Assembly: GCA_009840695.1 (NCBI GenBank)
Contig: VXNG01000124.1
Span: 1-22,196, forward strand
DNA: 22,196 bases
DNA from: Acidimicrobiaceae bacterium
GTDB lineage: Bacteria > Actinomycetota > Acidimicrobiia > Acidimicrobiales > Aldehydirespiratoraceae
Direction of reading: 5' to 3'
Part shown: piece after piece, positions 15,979-22,196 of the stretch
How positions within the stretch are numbered: position 1 is the stretch's first letter
Layout of the letters: every line of letters starts with the position of its first letter
The notes under the pieces: model-generated
What the model saw: the letters and a program-made list of their open reading frames with translations, nothing else
Told to the model about the DNA's origin: nothing
Databases searched by the model: none
Position numbers and translations under genes: made by a program

Positions 15979-17153
15979 GGCGACTCCTTCGGGTGTCTGA
16001 GCCCTTCGAGCACCTCGGCAGTGTCAGCACCCAGTGCGGGGGGCGCGAGGCGATGCGAGGCCGGGGTCCTTGAGAAGGTGATGGGGTTGGCGACGGTGGT
16101 GCAGGACTGGCCCTCGCCGCTCGGCAGCCGGCGCACGGGGTCGAGTCCGAGTTCGGCGGCCAATCGGAACGCTGCCTCGATCGTGTTGACTGGGCTGCAG
16201 GGGATCCCGTGAGCGGTCAGGCGCTCCACCCAGTGATCACACGGCCGGCGCTGCAGGATGGACTCCAGCTCGGCCGTCAGGGCTTCGCGGTGCTCGACCC
16301 GGGCCGTGTTGGACGACCAGCGCTGGTCGGAGGCCAGGTGGGGTGCGTCCAGGGACTTGCACAGGGCCGAGAACTGGCGTTCGTTGGTTGCGGCTATGGC
16401 GATGGCGTCCGTGGACGTCGCGAACGTCTGGTAGGGGGTGATGCTCGGGTGGAGGTTCCCCATCCGGTCGGGCACCACCCCGGCGCCCACGAAGGCCGAC
16501 GCCTGGTTGACCAGCGCCGCGAGCGCCGACGACAGCAGGTTGACCTCGATGAACTGGCCCAGACCGCTGGATCGTCGCTCGGCCAGTGCGGCGACGATGC
16601 CGATCGTGGCGTACAGGCCGGTGATCACGTCGACTATGGCCACTCCCGTCTTGGTGGGAGGGCCGTCGGCTTCTCCGGTGATGCTCATCAGGCCGCTGGC
16701 CGCTTGCGCGATGAAGTCGTAGCCCGTCAGGTCACGCCCGCCGGAGGGCCCGAAGGCGCTCACCCGGCAGAAGACCAGACCGGGGTTGTCGGCCCTCAGC
16801 GACTCGAAGTCGAGGCCGAAGCGCTCCATGGTTCCGGCCCGAAAGTTCTCCACCACCACATCGGCCGAAACGGCAAGGGCGCGGGCCTCGTCTCGCTGCT
16901 GCTCATCGGTCAGGTCGAGGGTGACGCTCCGCTTGTTGCGGTTGACCGAGACGTAGTAGGTGGCCGAACCGTCCTCGACGAACGGTGGACCCCATGAGCG
17001 CGTGTCGTCGCCGAGGCCCGGCCGCTCGATCTTGATCACGTCAGCACCGAGGTCCCCCAGCATCATCGTGGCCAGCGGGCCGGCCAGAACCCGGGAGAAG
17101 TCGGCGACGACGACTCCGTCCAGCGGACCGGTGCCCAGGCTCTCGGCACTCAT
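15975..17153 (-). CDS. Family III CoA-transferase (CaiB/BaiF), copy 1
   Basis: A 392-residue protein of the formyl-CoA transferase family. The opening PLDGVVVADFSRVLAGPLATMMLGDLGADVIKIE is the CoA-binding hallmark and is followed by VSVNRNKRSVTLDL, ENFRAGTMERFGL and GYDFIAQAASG. The catalytic aspartate that forms the acyl-aspartyl anhydride is D175 in GVAIVDVITG. The enzyme moves CoA between carboxylic acids. ATG 17153 is chosen because TAGAGT ends seven bases upstream; GTG 17162 is in frame but lies across that element. It is first in a two-gene unit with the M20 hydrolase and divergent from a second CoA-transferase. Acyl donor and acceptor are unknown. Confidence 0.92.
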   Translation of the reverse strand: MSAESLGTGPLDGVVVADFSRVLAGPLATMMLGDLGADVIKIERPGLGDDTRSWGPPFVEDGSATYYVSVNRNKRSVTLDLTDEQQRDEARALAVSADVVVENFRAGTMERFGLDFESLRADNPGLVFCRVSAFGPSGGRDLTGYDFIAQAASGLMSITGEADGPPTKTGVAIVDVITGLYATIGIVAALAERRSSGLGQFIEVNLLSSALAALVNQASAFVGAGVVPDRMGNLHPSITPYQTFATSTDAIAIAATNERQFSALCKSLDAPHLASDQRWSSNTARVEHREALTAELESILQRRPCDHWVERLTAHGIPCSPVNTIEAAFRLAAELGLDPVRRLPSGEGQSCTTVANPITFSRTPASHRLAPPALGADTAEVLEGLRHPKESP

Positions 17154-17160
17154 CCTCGCC

Positions 17161-17166
17161 ACTCTA
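17161..17166 (-). promoter_or_regulatory. Putative -10 element for CoA-transferase copy 1 (leaderless)
   Basis: The minus strand reads TAGAGT, seven bases before ATG 17153. The spacing would place the transcript start at the start codon. No clear -35 hexamer is seen at 16-18 bases upstream. Confidence 0.4.
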
Positions 17167-17217
17167 GGGAGGCTTCCGGCTCCAAACGGTCCACCCCGGG
17201 ATCGGTGATCGAGCCGC

Positions 17218-17223
17218 TACCGT
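17218..17223 (+). promoter_or_regulatory. Putative -10 element for CoA-transferase copy 2 (leaderless)
   Basis: TACCGT ends nine bases before ATG 17233, matching the TANNNT-to-start spacing seen at several other genes here. The -35 region is not recognisable, so this depends on the recurring pattern. Confidence 0.35.
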
Positions 17224-17232
17224 TCTGCTGCG

Positions 17233-18450
17233 ATGGCAGGTCCGCTGGAAGGGTTCCGAGTCGTCGAGCTCGGAGTGTGGGTGGCCGGACCGGCGGCAGG
17301 CGGGATACTGGCCGACTGGGGCGCCGATGTGGTGAAGGTGGAGCCCATCGGCGGCGATCCTGGCCGCCTGTTCCAGTACATTCTCGGCGGGGACATGCCG
17401 ACCAACCCGGTGTTCGATATGGACAACCGGGGCAAGCGCAGCATCGCCCTCGACCTCACTGCTGGCGGCGGGCGTGCCGTGATGGATGAGCTGCTCGCGC
17501 AGGCCGACGTGTTCGTCACCAACGTCCGTCTCGGCGGGCTGGACCGCCTTGGCCTCGACCACGCCTCGGTGACGGCCCGCCATCGCAGGCTCGTCTACGC
17601 CGCCATCACCGGCTACGGGATGGAGGGCGACGAAGCCGGCAGCGGCGCCTTCGACGTGGCCGGCTTCTGGGCCCGCTCGGGCATCGCCCACCTTCTCACC
17701 GTCGAGGGGGGAGATCCGCCGTTCCAACGGGGCGGCATGGGCGACCACAGCACGGGGCTGGCCACGGCAGCCGGCGTATGCGCGGCCCTGCTGGCCAGGG
17801 AGCGAACGGGCGAGGGCCAGGTGGTCAGCACTTCGCTGCTGAGGCAGGGCGCCTACACCATCAGCTTCGATCTGTCAGTGACGCTGGGGTGGGGGCTGAC
17901 GCTGCAGATCGGCCGCCGCGACAACATGGGCAACCCGGCTATGAACAACTACACCGCGGGCGACGGCCGCCGGTTCTGGCTCGTCGGCCTCGAGCCGGAC
18001 CGGCATTGGGCAGCGCTGACGAGGGCCGTCGGGCGGCCCGACTGGCAACAGCACGAGCGCTATGGCACGGCCCGGGGGCGCCGCCACAACGCCGCCAGCC
18101 TGGTGGTCGAACTAGACGAGATCTTCGCCACCCGGCCCCTGGACGAGTGGGCCGAGACCTTCGCCACCGAACCCGAGCTGTTCTGGGCTCCCATCCAGTC
18201 ACCCGACGATCTGCTGGCCGATCCACAGTTCGCCGCGGCCGGAGGGCTGGTGCAGGTGCCCGACGGTGCGAGCACGTCCACGATGATCGCAACCCCGGTC
18301 GACTTCTCCGGCACCATCTGGTCTCCGAGGGGCATGGCTCCCTGCCTCGGAGAGCACAGCGACGAGATCCTGCGCTCACTGGGCCGCAGCGACGACGAGA
18401 TCGAAGCCCTGGTTGCGTCCGGCGCGGTGGGTCTCGACCGCCCGGACTGA
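17233..18450 (+). CDS. Family III CoA-transferase (CaiB/BaiF), copy 2
   Basis: A 405-residue family III CoA-transferase. PLEGFRVVELGVWVAGPAAGG and ADWGADVVKVEP (about 27-38) form the N-terminal CoA-binding region, followed by NRGKRSIALDL, VTNVRLGGLDRLGL and a catalytic aspartate D171 in GGMGDHSTG. The C-terminus has the usual FWAPIQSPDDLLADPQF and LGEHSDEIL segments. It probably transfers CoA between acids. It differs clearly from copy 1 (VWVAGPAAGG against SRVLAGPLAT; MGDHSTG against IVDVITG), so it is not a recent duplicate. The genes are divergent with 79 bases between ATG codons. Whether they work as a pair or on separate substrates cannot be told. Confidence 0.92.
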   Translation: MAGPLEGFRVVELGVWVAGPAAGGILADWGADVVKVEPIGGDPGRLFQYILGGDMPTNPVFDMDNRGKRSIALDLTAGGGRAVMDELLAQADVFVTNVRLGGLDRLGLDHASVTARHRRLVYAAITGYGMEGDEAGSGAFDVAGFWARSGIAHLLTVEGGDPPFQRGGMGDHSTGLATAAGVCAALLARERTGEGQVVSTSLLRQGAYTISFDLSVTLGWGLTLQIGRRDNMGNPAMNNYTAGDGRRFWLVGLEPDRHWAALTRAVGRPDWQQHERYGTARGRRHNAASLVVELDEIFATRPLDEWAETFATEPELFWAPIQSPDDLLADPQFAAAGGLVQVPDGASTSTMIATPVDFSGTIWSPRGMAPCLGEHSDEILRSLGRSDDEIEALVASGAVGLDRPD

Positions 18451-18475
18451 CCAGCACTTCCAGCAAGTGGAACGG

Positions 18476-18504
18476 TTCGAAGCTGGGGCCAGGATGGCTA
18501 CACT
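18476..18504 (+). promoter_or_regulatory. Putative promoter of the HAD gene (TTCGAA - 17 - TACACT, leaderless)
   Basis: TTCGAA (18476-18481) and TACACT (18499-18504) are separated by 17 bases, and TACACT ends eight bases before ATG 18513, so the transcript would start at or next to the ATG. No usable Shine-Dalgarno is present. This is the best formed promoter candidate in the window. Confidence 0.48.
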
Positions 18505-18512
18505 GCCGCCCC

Positions 18513-19136
18513 ATGACGCCGCCATCATCCGCATCCTCCAACTCAAGCTCCCCGACCGTGGCCCTGACCATGGACGGAGTCATCGCAAACTGGGTGAAGG
18601 GCCTGAGAGCCCATGTAGCTGCCCGACATGCGGTCGCCGATCGGCAGTTGGCGCTGAACGTTTCCTGGGATCTCTCTGAATGGGGCGTGAACGACCCGGC
18701 CGGCATGATCCGCGAGTTCCTGCTGTCTCCGATGTCCGGACGGCTCAAACTGGTCGAGGGCGCCGAGGCTGGAATAGCCAGGCTGCAATCGGCGGGCCTC
18801 AGGGTCGTGGCAGTTACCCGGCGCGACCACATGGTCGGTGACAACCCCGACGACCAGTCGAAGACCCGCGACATCGCCCGCCAGTGGTTCGCCGGTCAGC
18901 CGCAGCTGGGCATGAGCGAGGACGACATCGTGTTCACCGAGGATCCGGTAGGGCTCGATGCCGACGTCTGGGTGGACGACGCGCCTCGGCGAGTGAAGCG
19001 CCTGGTGGAAGCCGGCAAGCCGGTGTGGGTCCTACCGCAGCCGTGGAACCGCACAGTGGTGCAGCATCCGGGGGTGCACGTGCTGTTCGACGGCTGGAGC
19101 TCGGTCGAAGATCTGATCTCGACGCACTCCGCCTGA
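18513..19136 (+). CDS. HAD-superfamily protein, 5'(3')-deoxyribonucleotidase (NT5C) type, nucleophile replaced
   Basis: A 207-residue protein like the NT5C family, which dephosphorylates deoxynucleoside monophosphates. Motif I reads VALTMDGVIANW: the general acid/base aspartate D21 is present, but the position of the nucleophile aspartate is T19 (DxDG becomes TMDG). Other HAD motifs look intact: VAVTRRD (motif II, T102), SKTRDIARQWF (motif III, K117) and ADVWVDDAP (motif IV, D155/D156). VLPQPWNR near the C-terminus is also typical of NT5C proteins. Without the nucleophile normal phosphatase chemistry is unlikely; it may be a binding or regulatory protein. In-frame codons upstream to 17778 are shadow sequence of the CoA-transferase. 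The ATG is supported by the promoter 8 bases away. Confidence 0.7.
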   Translation: MTPPSSASSNSSSPTVALTMDGVIANWVKGLRAHVAARHAVADRQLALNVSWDLSEWGVNDPAGMIREFLLSPMSGRLKLVEGAEAGIARLQSAGLRVVAVTRRDHMVGDNPDDQSKTRDIARQWFAGQPQLGMSEDDIVFTEDPVGLDADVWVDDAPRRVKRLVEAGKPVWVLPQPWNRTVVQHPGVHVLFDGWSSVEDLISTHSA

Positions 19137-19307
19137 CACTGCCCAACGGCGTCGGCTGGACGGGCCCCCGCCGGTCCCGCGACCTAACGACCCATCCCTG
19201 AGCGGTGTCACACCCGCTCCCCATACTGGCGACGAGCGCTGATTGCTCGCCTCGCAGCCCGGGACTACGGGCCGCCTGCACCCCGCAAGGCGAAAGGCCC
19301 CGGTCCC
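19137..19307 (+). other. Hairpin-rich leader before the 270-residue protein, with alternative pairings
   Basis: A 171-base gap with no gene seen. Three hairpins can form in series: GAGCGGTG with CACC-C-GCTC (19200-19219, 3-base loop, one bulged C), CGAGC with GCTCG (19233-19249) and GCCCG with CGGGC (19257-19272). The third competes with a longer pairing of GGGAC-tac-GGGCC (19261-19273) with GGCCC-cg-GTCCC (19296-19307), which would cover part of the AAAGG ribosome binding site and run up to the ATG. This could be a translational switch, but GC-rich DNA makes such pairings common. No known riboswitch consensus was recognised, and no T-run marks a terminator. Confidence 0.3.
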
Positions 19308-20120
19308 ATGCATCCCGACCCACTGCTGCTGAATCTCACGTATCACGCCCTGAACCTGCCCGACGGCGGGGCCGTGCTGGTCACCAAGACAGGAGCGAGA
19401 ACCCCGGTTGATCCCCCGGCCGGAGGCGGGCTCGCGATGATTGGTCTCAGATGCCCGCCCGAGACCCTGGCGGTGGCCGGCACCACCCGGTGCGAGACGC
19501 GGCGGCCCCACGGTCGCATGCGCAGCGGCGCATTGGCGTGGTCGGTCGATCGGGTCAGCGGCTCGTTGGCACTGTTCCGCGAGCAGGGAGCCGACGATGT
19601 GGAGATCCTCTCCACGGTGGCCGGGACACTGCTCGACGGCGGTCTCCGCGCTCTGGGGCGGCCCACGCCGCCGTGCGCCTCGCCCGCGGTTTGGTTCCCC
19701 GATGGCGTGTTCCTGCAGCGAGTGTCGAGGCTGCTCGGCCAGGGCGCCGGATCGTGCACGCGCCGCCGGTTGACCTGGGACAGCGTCTCGCGGCTCTATC
19801 CGCTCAACGCCTCGGGCAAGCCGCTCTCGGCCTGCGTTGTCCGACATCTGAGACAGGACTTCCACGAGAGGAACACGTGGTCGTCGCTGCGCTGCGGAGT
19901 CGTCGAGCAACCCGTCTCGGCACCGGCGATATTGCCCGGCCTCACCCCGGCAGTCGCCAGCTGGCTCGACGACGGCTCATTCGCCCGCTGGGTGTTGAGC
20001 CGGATCTCGGAGGCTCCCAGCACTCTGGAGTGGTTGCGCGAACGTGTCGACGACTGCCTGGCCAATGGCCTCTCGGTCGCGCTGGGAGACGTGATCGGTC
20101 CGGCAGGAGCAGCCCGATGA
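19308..20120 (+). CDS. Hypothetical protein, 270 residues, family not recognised
   Basis: I do not recognise this family. The protein is soluble, with no signal peptide or membrane segment. An N-terminal half of short beta-like stretches (GGAVLVTKTG, LAMIGLRCPPETLAVAG, SGALAWSVDRVSGSLALFRE) leads to VEILSTVAGTLLDGGLRALGRP and a more helical C-terminal part (SRLYPLNASGKPLSACVVRHL, DDGSFARWVLSRI, STLEWLRERVDDCLANGLS). The cysteines (for example in GSCTRRR, SACVV and LRCGVV) do not form an obvious zinc motif. The body resembles a domain that reports or compares numeric attributes, but no catalytic signature is visible. ATG 19308 follows AAAGG at about 10 bases. Codon use looks like its neighbours, supporting a real gene. 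Confidence 0.72.
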   Translation: MHPDPLLLNLTYHALNLPDGGAVLVTKTGARTPVDPPAGGGLAMIGLRCPPETLAVAGTTRCETRRPHGRMRSGALAWSVDRVSGSLALFREQGADDVEILSTVAGTLLDGGLRALGRPTPPCASPAVWFPDGVFLQRVSRLLGQGAGSCTRRRLTWDSVSRLYPLNASGKPLSACVVRHLRQDFHERNTWSSLRCGVVEQPVSAPAILPGLTPAVASWLDDGSFARWVLSRISEAPSTLEWLRERVDDCLANGLSVALGDVIGPAGAAR

Positions 20121-20193
20121 CACCCCCGCGGCGCGACCGGATCACATCGATCCGCGCTCGCTCAAGGCGAATCGGGCCCTGGGGGCGCGCCGT

Positions 20194-20199
20194 TATGCT
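20194..20199 (+). promoter_or_regulatory. Putative -10 element of the exported amidohydrolase gene (leaderless)
   Basis: TATGCT ends eight bases before GTG 20208, the same spacing as at the HAD gene. No ribosome binding site is seen before the GTG and no -35 is obvious. The element favours GTG 20208 as the start. Confidence 0.42.
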
Positions 20200-20207
20200 G
20201 GCGGGTC

Positions 20208-21839
20208 GTGACTGGGCCGAGACCGAGCGGCGGATCCATCGCCCGCCGCCGCCTGCTGCTCGCACTGGGGTTCGGCGCCACCAACGTTGCCGTGCTCCGC
20301 CGGCTGGGCTCCGGCGCCGCCCCCGAACCTGAGCAGCAGCCCACCCCGCAACCAACCTCGGCGGATGCACCGACCACCTCGACAGCGGTGACGGTCGTCT
20401 CAGAACCAGAACAGCCCGCGGAACCGCCCCAGATTCCTGTACTGGACGAGTCGGCGGCCCGAGGGACGGATCAGTCTTTCGACCTGACCATCGTCGGGGG
20501 CCGCGTGATCGACCCCGCGTCGGGTTTCGACTCCGTGGCCAGCATCGGAATCAGCGGATCGACGGTCGCAGCCATCTTGGTCGATCCGGACGCGCCCCCC
20601 TTGCAGGCAGCCAGGACCATCGACGCGACCGGACTGGTGGTCTCGCCCGGATTCATCGACATCCTGTCGTACAGCCCCAACGGCTACGGCGAGTGGTACA
20701 AGCTCGCCGACGGCGTGACCACGAACCTCGGGATGCACGGCCTCGACAACCGCGCCACCAACTGGTTCGCGGCCCACCCCGACGGCAGCTCCCCGGTTCA
20801 CTTCGGTGGGGCCTCCGACCACGCCTACGTCCGCCAGGTGCACGGCCTCGAGCCCTACGACACGGCGACGCCAGGCACGCTGGAGGCCATACTCACCGAC
20901 GCCCGGACGGACCTCCGCAACGGGTTCATCGGATTGCACATGCAGCCCGAATACACACCGGGCACCAGCGCGGACGCGCTTCTTGCCCACGCCGTGGTCG
21001 CCGCGGAGGACGGCGTTCCTTTGTGCGTGCACGCCCGCTACTCCGACAATCTCCCGCCCGGCACCAACCTCCAGGCCATCAGCGAACTCGTGAACGCGGC
21101 ACGCGAGACCGGTGCCCATGTCCATGTCGAGCACATCAACTCGACGGGCGGCACCGGAGTGATGGCCGAAGCGCTCGGACGCATCAGCGAGGCGATCGGC
21201 GAGGGGCTGCCCATGACGGCCTGCGCCTACCCCTACGAGTTCTGGGCCACTTACCTCAAGTCGGCCCGCTACCAGGACTGGCAAGAGAAGTACGGCATCG
21301 GCTACGGCGACCTTCAGGTAGCCGGAACGTCCGAGCGGCTGACCGAGCAGACCTTCGCCGACGCCTACGCGAACAACGCCCTCACTGCCGCGTTCGCTAT
21401 GTCGCCGGAAGACATCGAATTGCCGCTGCAAGCCGATTTCGTGATGGTCGGCAGCGACGCCATCCTCGAGCGGTCCCACAACAACCATCCCCGGTCCACC
21501 GGGTGCTTCAGCCGCGTGCTCGGGCACTACGTGCGCGAGCGCGGAGTGCTCGATCTGGTGACCGCCCTCGCCAAGATGACGATTCAGCCGGCCCGCCTGC
21601 TCGAGGGCCGCTGCCCGGCGCTGCTGCGCAAGGGCCGGCTCAGCATCGGCGCCGACGCCGACATCACCGTGTTCGACCCGGCCACCGTCATCGACCGGTC
21701 CACCATCGCCAACCCGGCCCAGGAGTCCGCCGGCATCCAATGGGTGCTGGTCGAGGGGCAGGTGGCCCGATCACCCGACGGCTTCACCGACCTCCAGCCC
21801 GCGGGCCGGGGCCTGCGGTCCGACATCGGCACGGCGTAG
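20208..21839 (+). CDS. Exported amidohydrolase, N-acyl-D-amino-acid deacylase-like, without HxH
   Basis: A 543-residue protein. The N-terminus ARRRLLLALGFGATNVAVL resembles a twin-arginine signal; a Pro/Thr/Ser/Glu-rich linker (about 39-80) precedes the enzyme domain, so it is probably exported. DLTIVGGRVIDPASG and VVSPGFID are the opening of D-aminoacylase-type amidohydrolases, and GADADITVFDP is the closing sandwich. Where the family has GFIDxHxH this protein reads GFIDILSYS (residues 148-156), so the first metal-ligand pair is absent. Candidate ligands CVHAR (H275), VEHIN (H309) and GSDA (D417) remain. D-aminoacylases rely mainly on one zinc, so activity is possible. Relatives deacylate N-acyl-D-amino acids or act as D-glutamate deacylases. 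The CapA-like gene starts 12 bases downstream. Confidence 0.8.
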   Translation: MTGPRPSGGSIARRRLLLALGFGATNVAVLRRLGSGAAPEPEQQPTPQPTSADAPTTSTAVTVVSEPEQPAEPPQIPVLDESAARGTDQSFDLTIVGGRVIDPASGFDSVASIGISGSTVAAILVDPDAPPLQAARTIDATGLVVSPGFIDILSYSPNGYGEWYKLADGVTTNLGMHGLDNRATNWFAAHPDGSSPVHFGGASDHAYVRQVHGLEPYDTATPGTLEAILTDARTDLRNGFIGLHMQPEYTPGTSADALLAHAVVAAEDGVPLCVHARYSDNLPPGTNLQAISELVNAARETGAHVHVEHINSTGGTGVMAEALGRISEAIGEGLPMTACAYPYEFWATYLKSARYQDWQEKYGIGYGDLQVAGTSERLTEQTFADAYANNALTAAFAMSPEDIELPLQADFVMVGSDAILERSHNNHPRSTGCFSRVLGHYVRERGVLDLVTALAKMTIQPARLLEGRCPALLRKGRLSIGADADITVFDPATVIDRSTIANPAQESAGIQWVLVEGQVARSPDGFTDLQPAGRGLRSDIGTA

Positions 21840-21851
21840 GGCCGCATAGTC

Positions 21852-22196
21852 ATGGAGTCGCGATCGCCGTTGGAGCGGGGGGTGGCCTGGATGCTGTTCG
21901 GCCTGTTGGTGGCCGGCGCGGTGGCGTCGATCGCGCTGGACTCCGGCGACCCCGGCACCGTCGCCCCGCGAGAATCGCCACAAGTCGAGACCGCGACCCC
22001 TCCGGACGACGCCACGCCCGCCGCCTCCGAAGGGCCCACTACCACCGCCGCGGTGGACGACGGTCCCGGGTCCTTCACGATCGCGGCCACCGGCGACCTG
22101 CTCATCCACGAGTCCGTGGCGAACGCCGCCCGCACGTCCGGCGGCTGGGACTTCACGTCGATGTTCGACAGCGTCGCTCCGATCCTCAGCCAAGCG
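21852..22196 (+). CDS. CapA-family protein (poly-gamma-glutamate synthesis type), N-terminal part
   Basis: The first 115 codons of a gene running off the right edge. A membrane anchor (about residues 11-29, VAWMLFGLLVAGAVASIAL) is followed by a low-complexity Pro/Thr/Ala/Asp linker to about residue 73. The enzyme domain then begins with FTIAATGDLLIHESV, the start of the CapA/YwtB metallophosphoesterase-like fold (usually GDxmlg or GDlLiH), followed by WDFTSMFDSVAPILSQA. CapA proteins act outside the membrane in anchoring or making poly-gamma-glutamate, though many actinobacterial members are of unknown role. AGGG about nine bases before ATG 21852 may serve as ribosome binding site. Probably cotranscribed with the exported amidohydrolase. 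Confidence 0.82.
   Translation, partial: MESRSPLERGVAWMLFGLLVAGAVASIALDSGDPGTVAPRESPQVETATPPDDATPAASEGPTTTAAVDDGPGSFTIAATGDLLIHESVANAARTSGGWDFTSMFDSVAPILSQA

Noticed and set aside
17778..18512. N-terminal extension of the HAD protein
   Set aside because: The extra codons overlap the CoA-transferase in another frame and are arginine-rich; ATG 18513 has a promoter and starts just before motif I.
20117..20332. Possible 71-codon gene with ATGA overlap to the 270-residue protein
   Set aside because: Most of it overlaps the amidohydrolase signal region in another frame and the product is Arg/Pro-rich without motifs. The overlap is probably chance.
20400..21740. Long open frame of 446 codons on the minus strand
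   Set aside because: It lies entirely antisense to the exported amidohydrolase, is rich in Gly/Val/Arg/His without family motifs, and is a usual by-product of high GC at third codon positions.
1..22196. CRISPR arrays, insertion sequences, tRNA or rRNA genes
   Set aside because: No regularly spaced direct repeats, transposase motifs, terminal inverted repeats or cloverleaf/rRNA-like stretches were noticed in reading; a dedicated search was not possible.

Overview
The window is GC-rich and densely packed, with ATGA and TGATG gene junctions, GTG and TTG start candidates, and several start codons preceded by a TANNNT element only 6-10 bases away (the leaderless-mRNA arrangement). With a DnaE2-like C-terminus, two family III CoA-transferases, an AHL-lactonase-type hydrolase and an aco-type E1, this suggests a high-GC actinobacterium, perhaps Acidimicrobiia. 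The taxonomic call is inference; no rRNA or marker gene is present. No insertion sequence, CRISPR array, tRNA or rRNA was recognised, and no stretch over 300 bases lacks a gene.

Layout. (1) 1-2623: the last codons of an error-prone DNA polymerase (dnaE2), a convergent amidohydrolase, and a divergent metallo-beta-lactamase-fold hydrolase. (2) 2593-9730, minus strand, transcribed from 9730 downward: a free-standing lipoyl-domain protein, an M20-type amidohydrolase with altered metal ligands, then a complete peptide-type ABC importer (binding lipoprotein, OppC-like and OppB-like permeases, fused OppD-OppF-like double ATPase). (3) 9794-14690, plus strand, divergent from unit 2: E1 alpha and E1 beta of a thiamine-diphosphate 2-oxoacid/acetoin dehydrogenase, an SDR oxidoreductase and a GH3 glycosidase. 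(4) 14698-17153, minus strand: a family III CoA-transferase followed by a second M20-type hydrolase. (5) 17233-22196, plus strand: another family III CoA-transferase, an NT5C-like HAD protein, an unrecognised 270-residue protein behind a hairpin-rich leader, an exported amidohydrolase, and the start of a CapA-like protein.

How the genes may work together. Units 2 and 3 share a 63-base divergent control region. The E1 proteins have no E2 or E3 beside them; the only lipoyl carrier is the 79-residue protein across that region, which also heads the import/hydrolysis operon. One reading is a catabolic module: import of a peptide- or amide-like compound, hydrolysis, then oxidative cleavage of a 2-oxoacid or acetoin-like product, with the SDR handling a related carbonyl or alcohol. 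The substrate cannot be told from sequence. A second theme is that four hydrolases (the first amidohydrolase, the first M20 protein, the HAD protein and the exported amidohydrolase) carry replacements at positions normally catalytic or metal-binding while otherwise looking intact.
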